Below are positions 39,345 through 49,140 of a DNA stretch of 64,000 nucleotides, one piece after another (the first letter of the stretch is position 1; the number at the start of each line of letters is the position of its first letter). This DNA comes from Prorocentrum cordatum (lineage: Eukaryota; Sar; Dinophyceae; Prorocentrales; Prorocentraceae): NCBI GenBank assembly GCA_963575745.1, contig CAUYUJ010015504.1:325934-389933 (forward strand), given 5' to 3'. The notes below the pieces were generated by a model. That model was not told the DNA's origin. It saw only the letters and a program-made list of their open reading frames with translations, and searched no databases. Made by a program: the position numbers and the translations under genes.

Positions 39345-40107
39345 CCAGTTCCTCCTCCAACTCCGCCGCCGACGGGAGCGGCCGCATCTTCTTCGTCTGG
39401 GTCGGGGCCGCCGCCCCCGCCACCCGCGGGCCCAGTGGAACGGGTGAAAGCAGACGTAGTGTTTTTTGTCGATTGCGGTCCAGGCAAGAAGCCTGGCAAG
39501 ATCACATGGTATATTGCGGCCTTGCGGTTCCCGTTTGCACACTAATCGGTACCCTTTTGCCAATGAGGGGTCGCATCTGGGTTGTATGTTCTAGGTTTCA
39601 CTTTTTAGACAGGGGGCGGCGTAGCTGGAACTGGAGTTTGGAGGACGAGGAGAACTAGGAGGGCAATGGGCAATGGCGAGGGCGACAACAAACACTACAC
39701 ACTACCTGGGAAGAAGAGGGCGGCGACGACGACAGGAAAGTTGGCCCAAAGGACGCGCCATGCACCTTTGGCCTCGTCTGGAGGCACGTGCGGATTTAAA
39801 GAGCGGGAATTTCGAGGCTGTTTGCAAAAATTGTGCAGGGTTGTGCCGTCGCACAAAAACGTCTTATCCCCCTAAAAGGTGGAGGATTGTGACTCACCCT
39901 GGACAGGGCCGCCCCGTCGGCGATCTCGTTGCTTGGCTCTTGCACGGCGCGGCAAACAATAAAGATCATAAGATTCACGATCCGCCGCGCCCTGCCAGGT
40001 TAGATGGCAGGAATCTTGCTAAACAGTCTGCTTCAGGGCGGCAGTTGCTCGCGCAGGAACGCCCGAAGGGCGCAGACCCGTACAGCGAGCCCAATTCGCC
40101 CATATGA
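39345..40107 (+). CDS. Third member of the Cys/His-rich family, with a probable intron
   Basis: Exon 1 (about 39345-39515) is Pro/Ser/Ala-rich and ends VDCGPGKKPGKITWYI, matching the PGKITYY part of the protein at 26613. Exon 2 (about 39802-40107) reads SGNFEAVCKNCAGLCRRTKT, then THPGQGRPVGDLVAWL and ends QERPKGADPYSEPNSPI, matching the rest in order. Proposed intron 39516-39801 (GCGGCC to TTAAAG, GC-AG, phase 0) removes the intervening stops. The Cys cluster here is C-x2-C-x3-C in place of C-x2-H-x3-C. The 5' exon(s) with the family N-terminus were not found. The copies at 26613 and 46254 have no intron at this place. Confidence 0.6.
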
Positions 40108-40797
40108 AGCTACATTAGTGCCCGCTCGCCCAGCCGTGCGAACTTGTTGCTTAACATGTTACGTTCCAACTGGAGACTGGAAGATGGAACGCAAAACAAT
40201 ATTTTGGCAGTCTGGTATCTGATAGGTTGGTGCGTGCAGTGTGTGTGATGCGTTATGTTACATGTGCTAAGCGTTAGGCGCTATGTCATGCTCTGCCATG
40301 GCGTTCCCCCGCGCCACGGCAGTGCTCAGTGCTATGCGCTATGCTGCCATGCGATGCTATGTTCAGCCCAGCGCGAAGGCTACGAGTCAATGCAACATGT
40401 TTGTATGTTGCCGCATATGCGTTTCCCACTCCTCAATGCAATTTGCTATTCGCTGTGTTCAACAAGTGCGGAGCTGTGAACTGCGTCCTGATGCGAGTGC
40501 CCCTGTCGATATGCGGGTCCTAGGACGAGACAGTATGGCAAGCGATTGTGTTCACCATTTCGGGCGGTTGGCTCTAGCGGGTCCAGATGGCAAACGCATG
40601 CGCTTAATCCAGCGCCCTAGCCCCTAGCCCCAAGCCCCCAGCGGGTGCAGAATCCATTTTACACAAGGCGAGATGGTGGGGTTCCAAATTCCAAGCGCAT
40701 GTGTTTGCCTTACAGGGTGGTGGAAGATTAGGCGGCGTAGTGTTGCAAACGCTTGTGCTCGCTCTTGCGGGTGGCGGATTGAACAGCGTTGCAAAAT
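40108..40797. other. No gene; drifting CTATGC repeats
   Basis: CTATGC/GTTATG-type drift occurs at 40245-40390. Similar tracts flank the family copies at 26613 and 46254. Nothing else is supported. Confidence 0.5.
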
Positions 40798-41499
40798 TCA
40801 ATGCTGCAAACACGCGTGCTTACTTAACGCGTCGGCCTGGCGGGTGGTGGGTTTGAAGCATTGCAGAGCTTGAACATTGCAAGCGTTTGTCCTTACCCTG
40901 GGGCCTCCAATGGGCCGTGTATTTGAAAACGAGGTAAGGTCCCATTTGCAAGTGCTGTAAACTGTTTCGCTCAGACCGTCAATCTGATTGACGGTTCGCC
41001 CCTTTGTTGTGGCACATCTTCCGATTACCATATCTCTGCGTTGGTTTACTCTTTCTTCGATTGGCGACACAGCTCTAGCAGAGATGAGCACGACGTCATT
41101 AACCTCGAGTCTGTCCAGGATGAACAAGCCAGAACTCTTCGAGCATTGCCGATGGCTTCGCAAGGAGGTTAAGAATGAACGGAAAAAACCAAAGAGTTTG
41201 GAGAGTTCCTGTGCTCTGTCGTGCGGGGAGAAACTCTGCCTCAGATGGGTCTGGGCGTCGTCGGCCGCGAGTATCTTCGGACCCTTCCACAACTTCTGCA
41301 ACCTCCCAAGGCTCGTCGGCTTGGTCTGGACCCCAGTGGACTTGGTTTTCGCGAGCCTCTTCTTTTTCAGCTTCTCGCGCGCCTGGACGACCGCGCTGGA
41401 TTTGCTGTTGTCCACCAGCTCGATGACAGTATCGAGCACAAGCCTGGCGGCCTGCGCTGACCAGGGGAGCGCATCGTGTACAGCATCAGGTTTGCGCAT
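40798..41499 (-). CDS. Uncertain 233-residue frame
   Basis: The minus frame contains VLDTVIELVDNSKSSAVVQA followed by REKLKKKRLAKTK, and GLFILDRLEVNDVVLISARA. It has a Lys-rich composition unlike the surrounding shadows. On the opposite strand frames of similar quality exist (MNKPELFEHCRWLRKEVKNE at 41113). I cannot decide which strand, if either, is coding. No family is recognised. Confidence 0.25.
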   Translation of the reverse strand: MRKPDAVHDALPWSAQAARLVLDTVIELVDNSKSSAVVQAREKLKKKRLAKTKSTGVQTKPTSLGRLQKLWKGPKILAADDAQTHLRQSFSPHDRAQELSKLFGFFRSFLTSLRSHRQCSKSSGLFILDRLEVNDVVLISARAVSPIEERVNQRRDMVIGRCATTKGRTVNQIDGLSETVYSTCKWDLTSFSNTRPIGGPRVRTNACNVQALQCFKPTTRQADALSKHACLQH

Positions 41500-42055
41500 A
41501 GTTCAAGCGCCCGCCGCAGAGCGGACCATCGATGTTGTTCTAATCCTCAGAAAGGCGCGTGTACAGATGCTTGTTATCGTGTCCAGCGTTTCGTGCAAGT
41601 ATCATAGTGGCCTTGCGCAGCAGCAGCTCTGCGATTGGCGGCCGAACAGAAATGTAAGACCGAGCAGTGTGTGCTATGCTGTGTGGTGCTATATCATGCC
41701 ATGTGATAAATGCTAAGCGATATATCAAAGTTCTATGCTATGCAACGCTATGCGATGCTATGTGGTATGATATGCATTGATATGCTATGAACGGCGTGTC
41801 CAATCGATAAAAACGCTACTGCAGTGCAAACTGCAAACCCAAAGACGGCGCTTAGGAGCGCGAGGCCAGTCGGGGCGCCAGGGGAACGCCGATGCATCTA
41901 ACTAAGAACAGTCGGGCACGCATCGGTCGGATGCCATGCGCCGTGAGGCCTCATGCTCTCATTACTTGCCATCGCTTTGCGATACGCATGGCAGATTCGT
42001 TGCAATCGCTTCGCGATACGCATGGCCTATCGGAATATTGTTGGAGTAGCTGTGG
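41500..42055. other. No gene; CTATGC drift and a short direct repeat
   Basis: CTATGCGATGCTATG drift occurs at 41670-41790. CGATACGCATGGC is repeated at 41979 and 42013. Confidence 0.5.
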
Positions 42056-43395
42056 AGTATTGTTTGACTATTTTTTGACTATTTCCAGACTATTTTTGGA
42101 CTATTTTGTGATTATTTTCAGACTATTTTTGGAGTATGTTTCAGACTATTTTCTGACTATGTTTAGACTATCTTTCGACTATGTTTGGGCGCATTGGTCG
42201 TTGCCGCATTCGCGCATTGGCGCGTTTGCGTGATGTCCCGACGGTGTCGACGCGCGGAGCGTTGCGACACCAACGATTGCGCCCGAAACCGCGGGGTGTG
42301 CTAAGTGATATGGTGGGATCTGTGCTGTGACTGAGCACTAGGCACTAGGCGATAGGACTCGAGAAGAGGCATCCTGAGGGCTTCCTGAGAGCCACCTGAG
42401 GGCATCCTGAGGGCCTCCTGAGGGCCTCCTCAGGGGGGCACCCTGAGGGCTTCCTGAGAGCGTCCTGAGGGCATCCTGAGGGCCTCCTGAGGGCCTCCTC
42501 AGGGGGGCACCCTGAGGGCTTTCTGAGAGCGTCCTGAGGGCATCCTGAAGGCCTCCTGAGGGCACCCTCAGGGTGCACCCTGAATGCTTCCTGAGAGCCT
42601 CCTGAGTGCCTCCTGAGAGTCTCCTCAGGTGGCATCCTGACGGCATCCTGGGAGCACCCTGAGGGCATCCTGAGGCCTGAGGGCCTCCTGAGGGCCTCCT
42701 CAATGGGGCATCCTGAGGGCCCCCTGCGGGCCCACTCACCCTGGGGGTGAGGAGGCGGAGGTGGGGGTGGGACAAGGAAGAGGCCAAGAGGCAGGTGCAT
42801 GATAAGGAAGAGGTGCGGGGGAGGATGAGGAGGAGGAAGGGTGCGGGGGAATGCGGGAATGGTGTTCGTGACCATCTGGTCCGCGGCGCGAGCCCGCGGG
42901 TTGGGGGTCGCCACCATTGTGCTCCACCACCGTTTTTGCTCAGACTATTTTTGGAGTATTTTTGGACTATTTAAATAGTCCAAAAATAGTCCGAAAATAG
43001 TTCAAAAATACTCCGCCGAAAATCGTTCTCCGATCCGCCCCGCGAATTTTCTTGGAGGGTGGCGGCGGTCCCCTCATCACCCGCTCGCGCCGCGTCCGTG
43101 AAGGGCATGGCGCGCATCGCGTCGGCCCCGCGGTTTCGGGCGCAATCGTTGATGTCGCAACGCTCCGCGCGTCGACACCGTCGGGACATCACGCAAACAC
43201 ATGCGCGATGGGCGCAAGCCAATGCACGAATGCGGCAACGGCCAATGCGCCCAAACATAGTCGAAAGATAGTCTAAACATAGTCAGAAAATAGTCCGAAA
43301 ATAGTCTGAAAATAGTCGAAAAATACTCCCAAAATAGTCTGAAAATACTCGAAAAATACTCCAAAAATAGTCTGAAAATAGTCAAAAAATAATCA
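42056..43395. mobile_element. Foldback element of about 1.3 kb with GACTATTTT-rich arms
   Basis: The left arm (42056-42298) begins with GACTATTTT-type units and continues with TTTGGGCGCATTGGTCGTTG, GTGATGTCCCGACGGTGTCG and CGATTGCGCCCGAAACCGCG. The right arm (43124-43395) is its inverted copy in the reverse order. Between them lie a CCTGAGGGC minisatellite (42365-42720), a unique stretch, and an inner palindrome centred on TTTAAA at 42970-42975. No transposase frame is visible. Confidence 0.85.
42365..42720 (+). repeat. CCTGAGGGCATCCTGAGAGC minisatellite
   Basis: 10-bp units TCCTGAGGGC and TCCTGAGAGC alternate. A higher-order unit of about 70 bp starting CTCCTCAGGGGGGCACC appears at 42426 and 42496, with a third, more diverged copy. 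Frames over it are shadows. Confidence 0.9.
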
Positions 43396-45240
43396 GACAT
43401 TCTCTTATCAGCATGCTGCCATGTTAACATGTTTACATATACGCATGCAGCGAGCGTCGCCGCGCGCGCTAAGTACCCCCCCACCCCCCCCCCGTTCGGG
43501 AAAAATATCGCCGCTTGTTTTTTTCATCAAAAAATGATGTTGCATTGACGTGCGCCAGACGGTCTGGGGCTAGGGCCCATGCGAGCCCCATAGTGCGCAT
43601 TTCAAAAAACAAAATAATTGCAATTTAAACATATCGCGCTACAAAAACGGACGGCCAAACCGCCAAACCTTATCTGGTGACCGTTTGCCGTTGACAGCAC
43701 TGCTGTCGGATAGTCGGATAGTCTATACTCAGAGACCAGTGCGCGCTGGCATTTGGGTCCGCAGGCGCTACATAATTGCGCGCCGAGTCACTCGGGCAAT
43801 TGCACCGCGCCCTCCAGCGACGCGCGCATGGCGCTTTGCCACCCTGACCAATGGCTCTCGGCCCACAGGTCATCGGACCTTCTGGCAAGGTGAACATCGG
43901 TTCATGAGCCGCCAGCGCCCGTTATAAGCAATGCGCCTCTTCGGTTTTAGGTCCTAGACACTTGCCCCTTAGACCCTGGATCGTAGACCCCAGACCATAA
44001 CCGCGGGCCCGAAAACTCGAGGCCTTCGGGCCGTCTACTTCGCAGATATCACTGCGACCATGTGGGTCCATCGGCTGCAATCCATTGGGCGCCAAGCTAT
44101 ATAGCTAGACGCTAGACCGCTAGGCGCTAGACGCTCACTGCTAGATTGCTAGATGCTGGATGCTGGATGCTAGATGCTAGATCTGGAAGCCACATGCCAA
44201 ACGTCAGAGTAAACGAGGAGCCGCGCACCCGCCAGCGCGGCGCGACGCGCGTTGCACTTGCCGTGAACGCTTGGTGTTAAGTGTTAAGCACAATCATGTT
44301 TGTATCTTGTTGCCTGTAGCCTGTAGTCAGCGCTGGCCGCTGGCGAGCAGTCGCGCCAGGTTGCGCCATGTGGCCAGGTGCCTGGGAGCCAGGGCCCGAA
44401 ACGCAGGGCGGCGCATTGCCGAAGGGGGTGGGGCGGCAAGAGCCCGTTACCCCGCCCGCGCTGAGACCGTCGTCGCGCTCGCTGTTCCGCGCTATCTGCA
44501 ATCGGGGGTGGCGATATCAGAGGCGCGGCATCAACGGTGTCAGACGCCCGCGCTTCGAATTTGCCGCAGCACCCACCCAAGGCGGATGCATTTGTTCATA
44601 TTAAGTGCGCGAACCAAGGCGCTTTGACAATTGGGTCGAACACGTGAGCCGTAAGCTCACAAATAACAATCAACAGCCCGCAGGTGGGAACCTAACAATT
44701 AATACATAAGACTTAGCCGCTTAGTGCTAAATCCAGCAGCCCCCAATCGCTTGGCGCCCCGCCTAGCCGCCTAGCCCCGAGCCCTGAGCCCAGAGCCTCC
44801 AGTCTCTAGTCTCTAGTCGGTCACCCGTCATAGCGGGAGCTCGCTCGGCCACCCGACATGGAGTTGCTCCAGTCGGCGCCATGTTGGCGAGGCATGTGGC
44901 CACTTGCCGTTGCGGGGGATTCACTTGCCATCCGCCATGGTCTTAAGGCGCAAGGGCGCGCATTGTTTCAGACGTCGTGGTTTCGGGGCCTTCGGATCGG
45001 GGGCCTCAGGCTCGTAATGTTGCATGGGCCCAGGGCCCCAGGGCCTTGAAGTCATGTGGCCCAAGGGCCGTTTGTCCTTAGGCCTTAGGCCTTAGGTATT
45101 GGGTTTTAGGTCTTGAGCTCCGTGGCCCCCTGGCCTCGCCGCCTTATGGCTTGGGGCAGGTGCGCGTCGACATAGAGGTTCTCAGATCCTAGCTCCTAGC
45201 ACCTAGCACCTAGCACCTAGCACCTAGCAGGCTTTGCAAC
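43396..45240. other. No gene; simple drift repeats
   Basis: A C-run lies at 43479-43494 and GCTAGACGCTAGACC drift at 44100-44190. The part 44285-44345 resembles 35735-35790 (CTTGT, GCCTGTAGCCTGTAG, CAGCGCTG). CACCTAGCACCTAGC units lie at 45190-45232. Confidence 0.5.
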
Positions 45241-45679
45241 GCCGATGCATCAGTAGGATTAGAGATTAGGCACCGTACCTTTCATGCAGGGCCCTTTGTA
45301 GGTCCAATACACCGCACCACCCCTACGGAGTTCCTAGTTTGTCCTGTACCGCCCATGTAGAGCTTCCAGTAAATCCCGCCCCGCCCATAAAGAGTTCCGG
45401 AAAGCTCCAGTACCGCCCGTATACAGATCCCAGTTGATCCTGCACCATCCCCAAAGAGTTACCAGTTACCAGTAGGTAGTCGGTCCTTTGCCATACCGAT
45501 AAAAATCTTTGTAAGCCCTGGGCGCTAGACGCTAGACGCTTGACAATACTTGTAGAGTTCCCAGCATGGCTTGTACCATCCCTAAAAATTCCCAGCGGGC
45601 CCACCACCATCCCTACGGAGTTCCCAGGATTGTATGAAACAAAGACGCCTCACACTGCAAAACCAGGAAATGTTGATAA
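45241..45679 (+). repeat. Degenerate repeat of about 32 bp (ACCGCCC, GAGTTCC)
   Basis: Units such as TACCGCCCATGTAGAGCTTC recur near 45345, 45380, 45412 and 45444, with scattered relatives (CACCATCCCTACGGAGTTCC) to 45625. No gene. Confidence 0.7.
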
Positions 45680-47655
45680 TATTTCAGAAATACTCCCAGA
45701 TCCCAGAATAAACTTTGCACACTTATGTTTAAATGCGCCACAAATACTTTAGGTTTTAAGCTTTAGGAATTATCAAAAACCAGTTTTCAAAATCAATTTT
45801 TCTGATCGATCGTTTTTCTGACTCATGATAGCGATTCGCAGCATAGCACGGTCAGTAGAACATCATACCACCAGCGCACCATATAATGATGTAACATAGC
45901 GTTTCGTAACACCGTATAATGATGTAGCATACCATGGCATGCCACAACACAATACCATAACAGGGCGTTGCGTAGCGCGTAGCCACCTACGCTATCACCG
46001 CGCCCAGCTGATTGTGAGGATGTCTCGAGCGATGCGCTGGTTCCAGCATCCCCAGGGGGGGGGGCGCCAGGGGGGTCAGACAGTCCCCCGTCACCCTCCC
46101 CGACGGCCTGTTCCGACGGCCTTTCCCGTCATTTGCTGTTTTGGACCGAGCCCTTCCCGACGGCCCTTCCCGACGGGCCCTTCCCGACGGCCCTTCCCGA
46201 CGGGCCCTTCCCGACGCCCGTCATGACAGGCGCTTCCGATATCTAACCCGTTGATGATACGCCCAGAAGCTGACCGAGAACAACAGGAAGCCAGCTCAGA
46301 TGATGATTTTGCTTTGTGGGGGCACTACGGCGACATCAACATGCGTTCGCTGGACAAATCAGGCTACTACACGTGGAAAGGTCGCTGGGTCTCATTTGAC
46401 AACGCGGCCCAGACAGCAACGGCAGACAACCAATCCCAGACGGCAGCAGCCCGACAGGGCACACCTTCGAATTCATCGAGCAGCATGAGCAGCAGCAGCA
46501 GCGACGACAGCCCGCGAGGGCAATCCTCTTCGGCGGCACCAGCAGCTTCCTCATCGGCGGCAACAGTACCAGCACCAGCAGCACCAGCGACCTCGTCGGC
46601 GACAGCCTCACCAGCAGCAGCGACGACAGTCCCACCAGGGCAATCCTCTTCGGCGGCACCAGCACCAGCAGCGCCATCGACCTCGTCGGCGGCAGCAACG
46701 GCCGCGCCAGCAGCGGCGCCAGTGAGACCTTTGACGATTACATCTTTCCTTGTGAACATTGGGCCAGGACGTGCGCCAGGGAAGATCGTTTATTACCCTA
46801 AACGCGGAGGTCGATTTGAAGCAACGTGTTTCTTTCATGGAGGTTTGTGCCGCCGCGAGCGGCGTGCGACGTCACCAAAAGGTAAGCGAATCCTCACTAA
46901 TCCTGGTCAGGGCCGTTGCATCGGTGAATATTGCGTGGTTGCAGGTGGGCCGAAGCGACCAGCAGTAGACAGCATCGCGAGTAATCCAGAGATTAGATAG
47001 CGCGAGTTTGGCCAGGGTCCGAAAGCAAAAGAGCGGCAGCGGTAAGGCAATCTTTCGTGCGAAGCACGAGGGAGCGTTCTCAGGACAGCGAGCCGAGGGG
47101 GCTTCTAGGCATAAGGCGATCGGCTAAGCGCCAAAACAAGCCGTGGCAGCTTTGCATCATGCTGTTTCGGCCGTCTGCCATCGCAAGGCCCGTGCATCCT
47201 GCCATGTGGGCCCGCCCATGGCCAGTACATTGTTTTGGAACGTCCGTTGCGGATTTGCTGGCCCAGGGCCTTGCATCCTTACATCGCGCTCGTGATATGA
47301 GCTCGTTGGGTTGCATTGCATTGCGTCGGGTGCCAATCCACCCCATGCCCCCGCATGTTGAATCCGTTGTCAAGAGTCTTCCCAGCGTGCTTGAATCGGA
47401 TTGGATTGCGTGCCTACCCGTTCCCCATGTTCCTGGATTGTATACCCACCCTCCAATCTTGCATGATTCATCCGAAACGCCTCGCGTGCCAGCCCGTCCA
47501 GAAACGATGCCCATGATTGGCTGCCTGGAAGAAGCTCTTGGGGCAATCTTGCACGCTATCACGTTGCCCCCTCTCGGGGCTATTTCGGGAGATGTATTGT
47601 GTATTGGCCCGCCACCGTCTGCCCTGAGTGTTGAGCAATCTTGGAAGGCATCTCT
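45680..47655 (+). repeat. Duplicated segment, copy 2
   Basis: It matches 26022-28040 from the AT-rich left part through the 13-bp array (46090-46225), the gene and the 3' flank (CATCCTGCCATGTGGGCCCG to GAGTGTTGAGCAATCTTGG). The two copies diverge completely after 28040 and 47655. Several small insertions and deletions separate them. Confidence 0.9.
46254..47105 (+). pseudogene. Cys/His-rich family gene, frameshifted copy
   Basis: From ATG 46254 the frame follows the protein at 26613 (MIRPEADREQQ, DINMRSLDKSGYYTW, Ser/Ala/Pro region, GGRFEATCFFHGGLCRRERR, PGQGRCIGE). At about 46926 a 2-bp loss relative to copy 1 (GAGCTCATTGCG against GAATATTGCG) shifts the frame, which ends at TAG 47000. The expected tail remains recognisable at nucleotide level to about 47105 (AGCGAGCCGAGGGGGC). 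The Cys/His cluster itself is intact, so the shortened 248-residue product could still be made. Confidence 0.65.
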
Positions 47656-47808
47656 TGGAATAAGGTTGGAAGAGGGGGCGCCCTAAACCCTAAACCACCA
47701 TCTCCGCAATTGCAGTTTTGGCGTTTTGGCCGAACCTTGCGCATCCCATTTCTGTGAACTGTAGTTGGGCGCAACGTACACCCCGCAACCCGCCACTGAT
47801 CATTGCAT
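47656..47808. other. Spacer with two telomere-type units
   Basis: CCCTAAACCCTAAACC at 47682-47697 is two and a quarter copies of the CCCTAAA unit, directly beyond the right border of the duplicated segment. Confidence 0.7.
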
Positions 47809-48165
47809 ATGGCATCTGCTGATGATGCCGACAGCCGGCGACTGCTAGAGTTGTTGGACAATGACGGACAATGGAAAATGTACGATACGTGGCAGGCTGA
47901 GAATCCTGACTTCCCGATGCCGCCCAAGTGGCGGCTGTACGTGTAGGAGGTTGCCGAACTCAGAGCGAAGATTGGGGCGAGTGCATGCGGCGAGTTGAAG
48001 GGTGCAGTGAAGGAAGATGCAGAGAGCCCAAGCACGCGAGCACCAAGCCCGAGTTCCAAGACTCAGAGCCCGAGTTCCCAGACACAGAGTGCCAGCCCGA
48101 CTCAGAGTGCCAGCCCGACTCAGAGTGCCAGCCCGACCACCCGAATGCTATTTCTGGATTCTAGA
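47809..48165 (+). CDS. Short frame continuing through an in-frame TAG
   Basis: From ATG 47809 the frame reads MASADDADSRRLLELLDNDG and continues to KWRLYV, then TAG at 47944-47946. The same frame then continues with EVAELRAKIGASACGELKGA and a Ser/Pro/Thr tail with three TQSASP units (18-bp tandem repeat) to a TAG at 48163-48165. The first 45 residues and the continuation both look coding. The internal TAG could be a nonsense mutation, a read-through site or a reassembly error. No family is recognised. Confidence 0.45.
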
Positions 48166-49140
48166 TTCTAGATTTCCATCGTAGCAGTGTCTCATGAGAG
48201 TTCAGCCCGCTGGAGGGCCACCGTCGAGCTGCTCGCACTCTACTTCATCGCCAAGTGAGGCTGGCTATCGCCTTGGCCGCGCCCCCGTGCTGGCGCAGCA
48301 CCGTGCGCATCAGCATCATTTGAAATGCTGCAGGAACTGATTATATGACTATATACTAGGGAGTTGTTCGAGCTAAGCCTGACCACACCAACCCTGGGAC
48401 AGCTTCTCAAAGGCATCTGGTCGGAGTTGGCCTGAATGGGAAAAGAGAGAGAGAGAGAGAAACACCGCCTGCAGACTTTAATCAATTTCATGGCTTACGC
48501 TATTCCGCAGACCACCAGAATAAGCGAGTGCTCGCGGCCATCGTGGAAGTTATATTATCTGCATGGGGCATTGGGCCTCTTGAATGCATATGAGAGGCTC
48601 TTGGGATGCATCTCAGAGGCTTCTTGGCGGGCGATTCGTTGCTTCTGGGTTTCTGAAGGGCTGGGGGGAAGGGCATTTTGGGATTTGTTTGTTGCCTCTT
48701 GGGCATTTGGCGCTTCTTGTTGGGCTTTTTGGATTCATAGTGCGGCCCCCTGTGGACGCCTCGGGGGCTCCTGGGCCCTGGGGGGCTCTTGAGACCATCG
48801 CGGGGGGAACGCCTCGACATGTTTTGGCATCATTCCTTCTGGGCACCGCTCAATGCAATCTTGGGGCTGTCTTGGGCCGCCTTGGGCGCCCCTGCTGCCG
48901 TCTCGGGGCCTTATTGGGCTGGCTAGGGTCTGGGGGCCTCCGTGGGAGCCTCATGTGCCGTCGTGGGGCGACCTCGGACCCACCGCCACCAGTCGCAGTC
49001 CCTCAACCCTCTTCTTGCAGGCGCTGAGGCACAAGCATTGCGCTTGCAAGACTGCTGCTTAAACATTGCAGCACGGGGCGTGCTTTGCTTTCAGCAGCGC
49101 GCCGCCCATCGCTTATCGCCTGCCAGGGCGAGAAGCCGCA
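48166..49140 (+). repeat. GGGGCCTCTTGG-type array (48565-48960) and flanks
   Basis: Before the array there is only a GA run (48447-48463). The array has units such as GGGGCTCTTGG and GGGCATTTGG. A CTTCTTGCAG at 49011-49020 could be an acceptor for an intron ahead of the next gene. No gene. Confidence 0.7.

Noticed and set aside
39246-39545. Start of the third Cys/His-family gene at its first in-frame ATG
   Set aside because: The N-terminal residues before the Pro-rich part do not resemble the family, and the usual start block (MIRPEAD) is missing, so I begin the call at about 39345.
40988-41716. Plus-strand 242-codon frame opposite the uncertain minus frame
   Set aside because: Three frames in this place look equally protein-like; without homologues I list only the minus frame, at low confidence.
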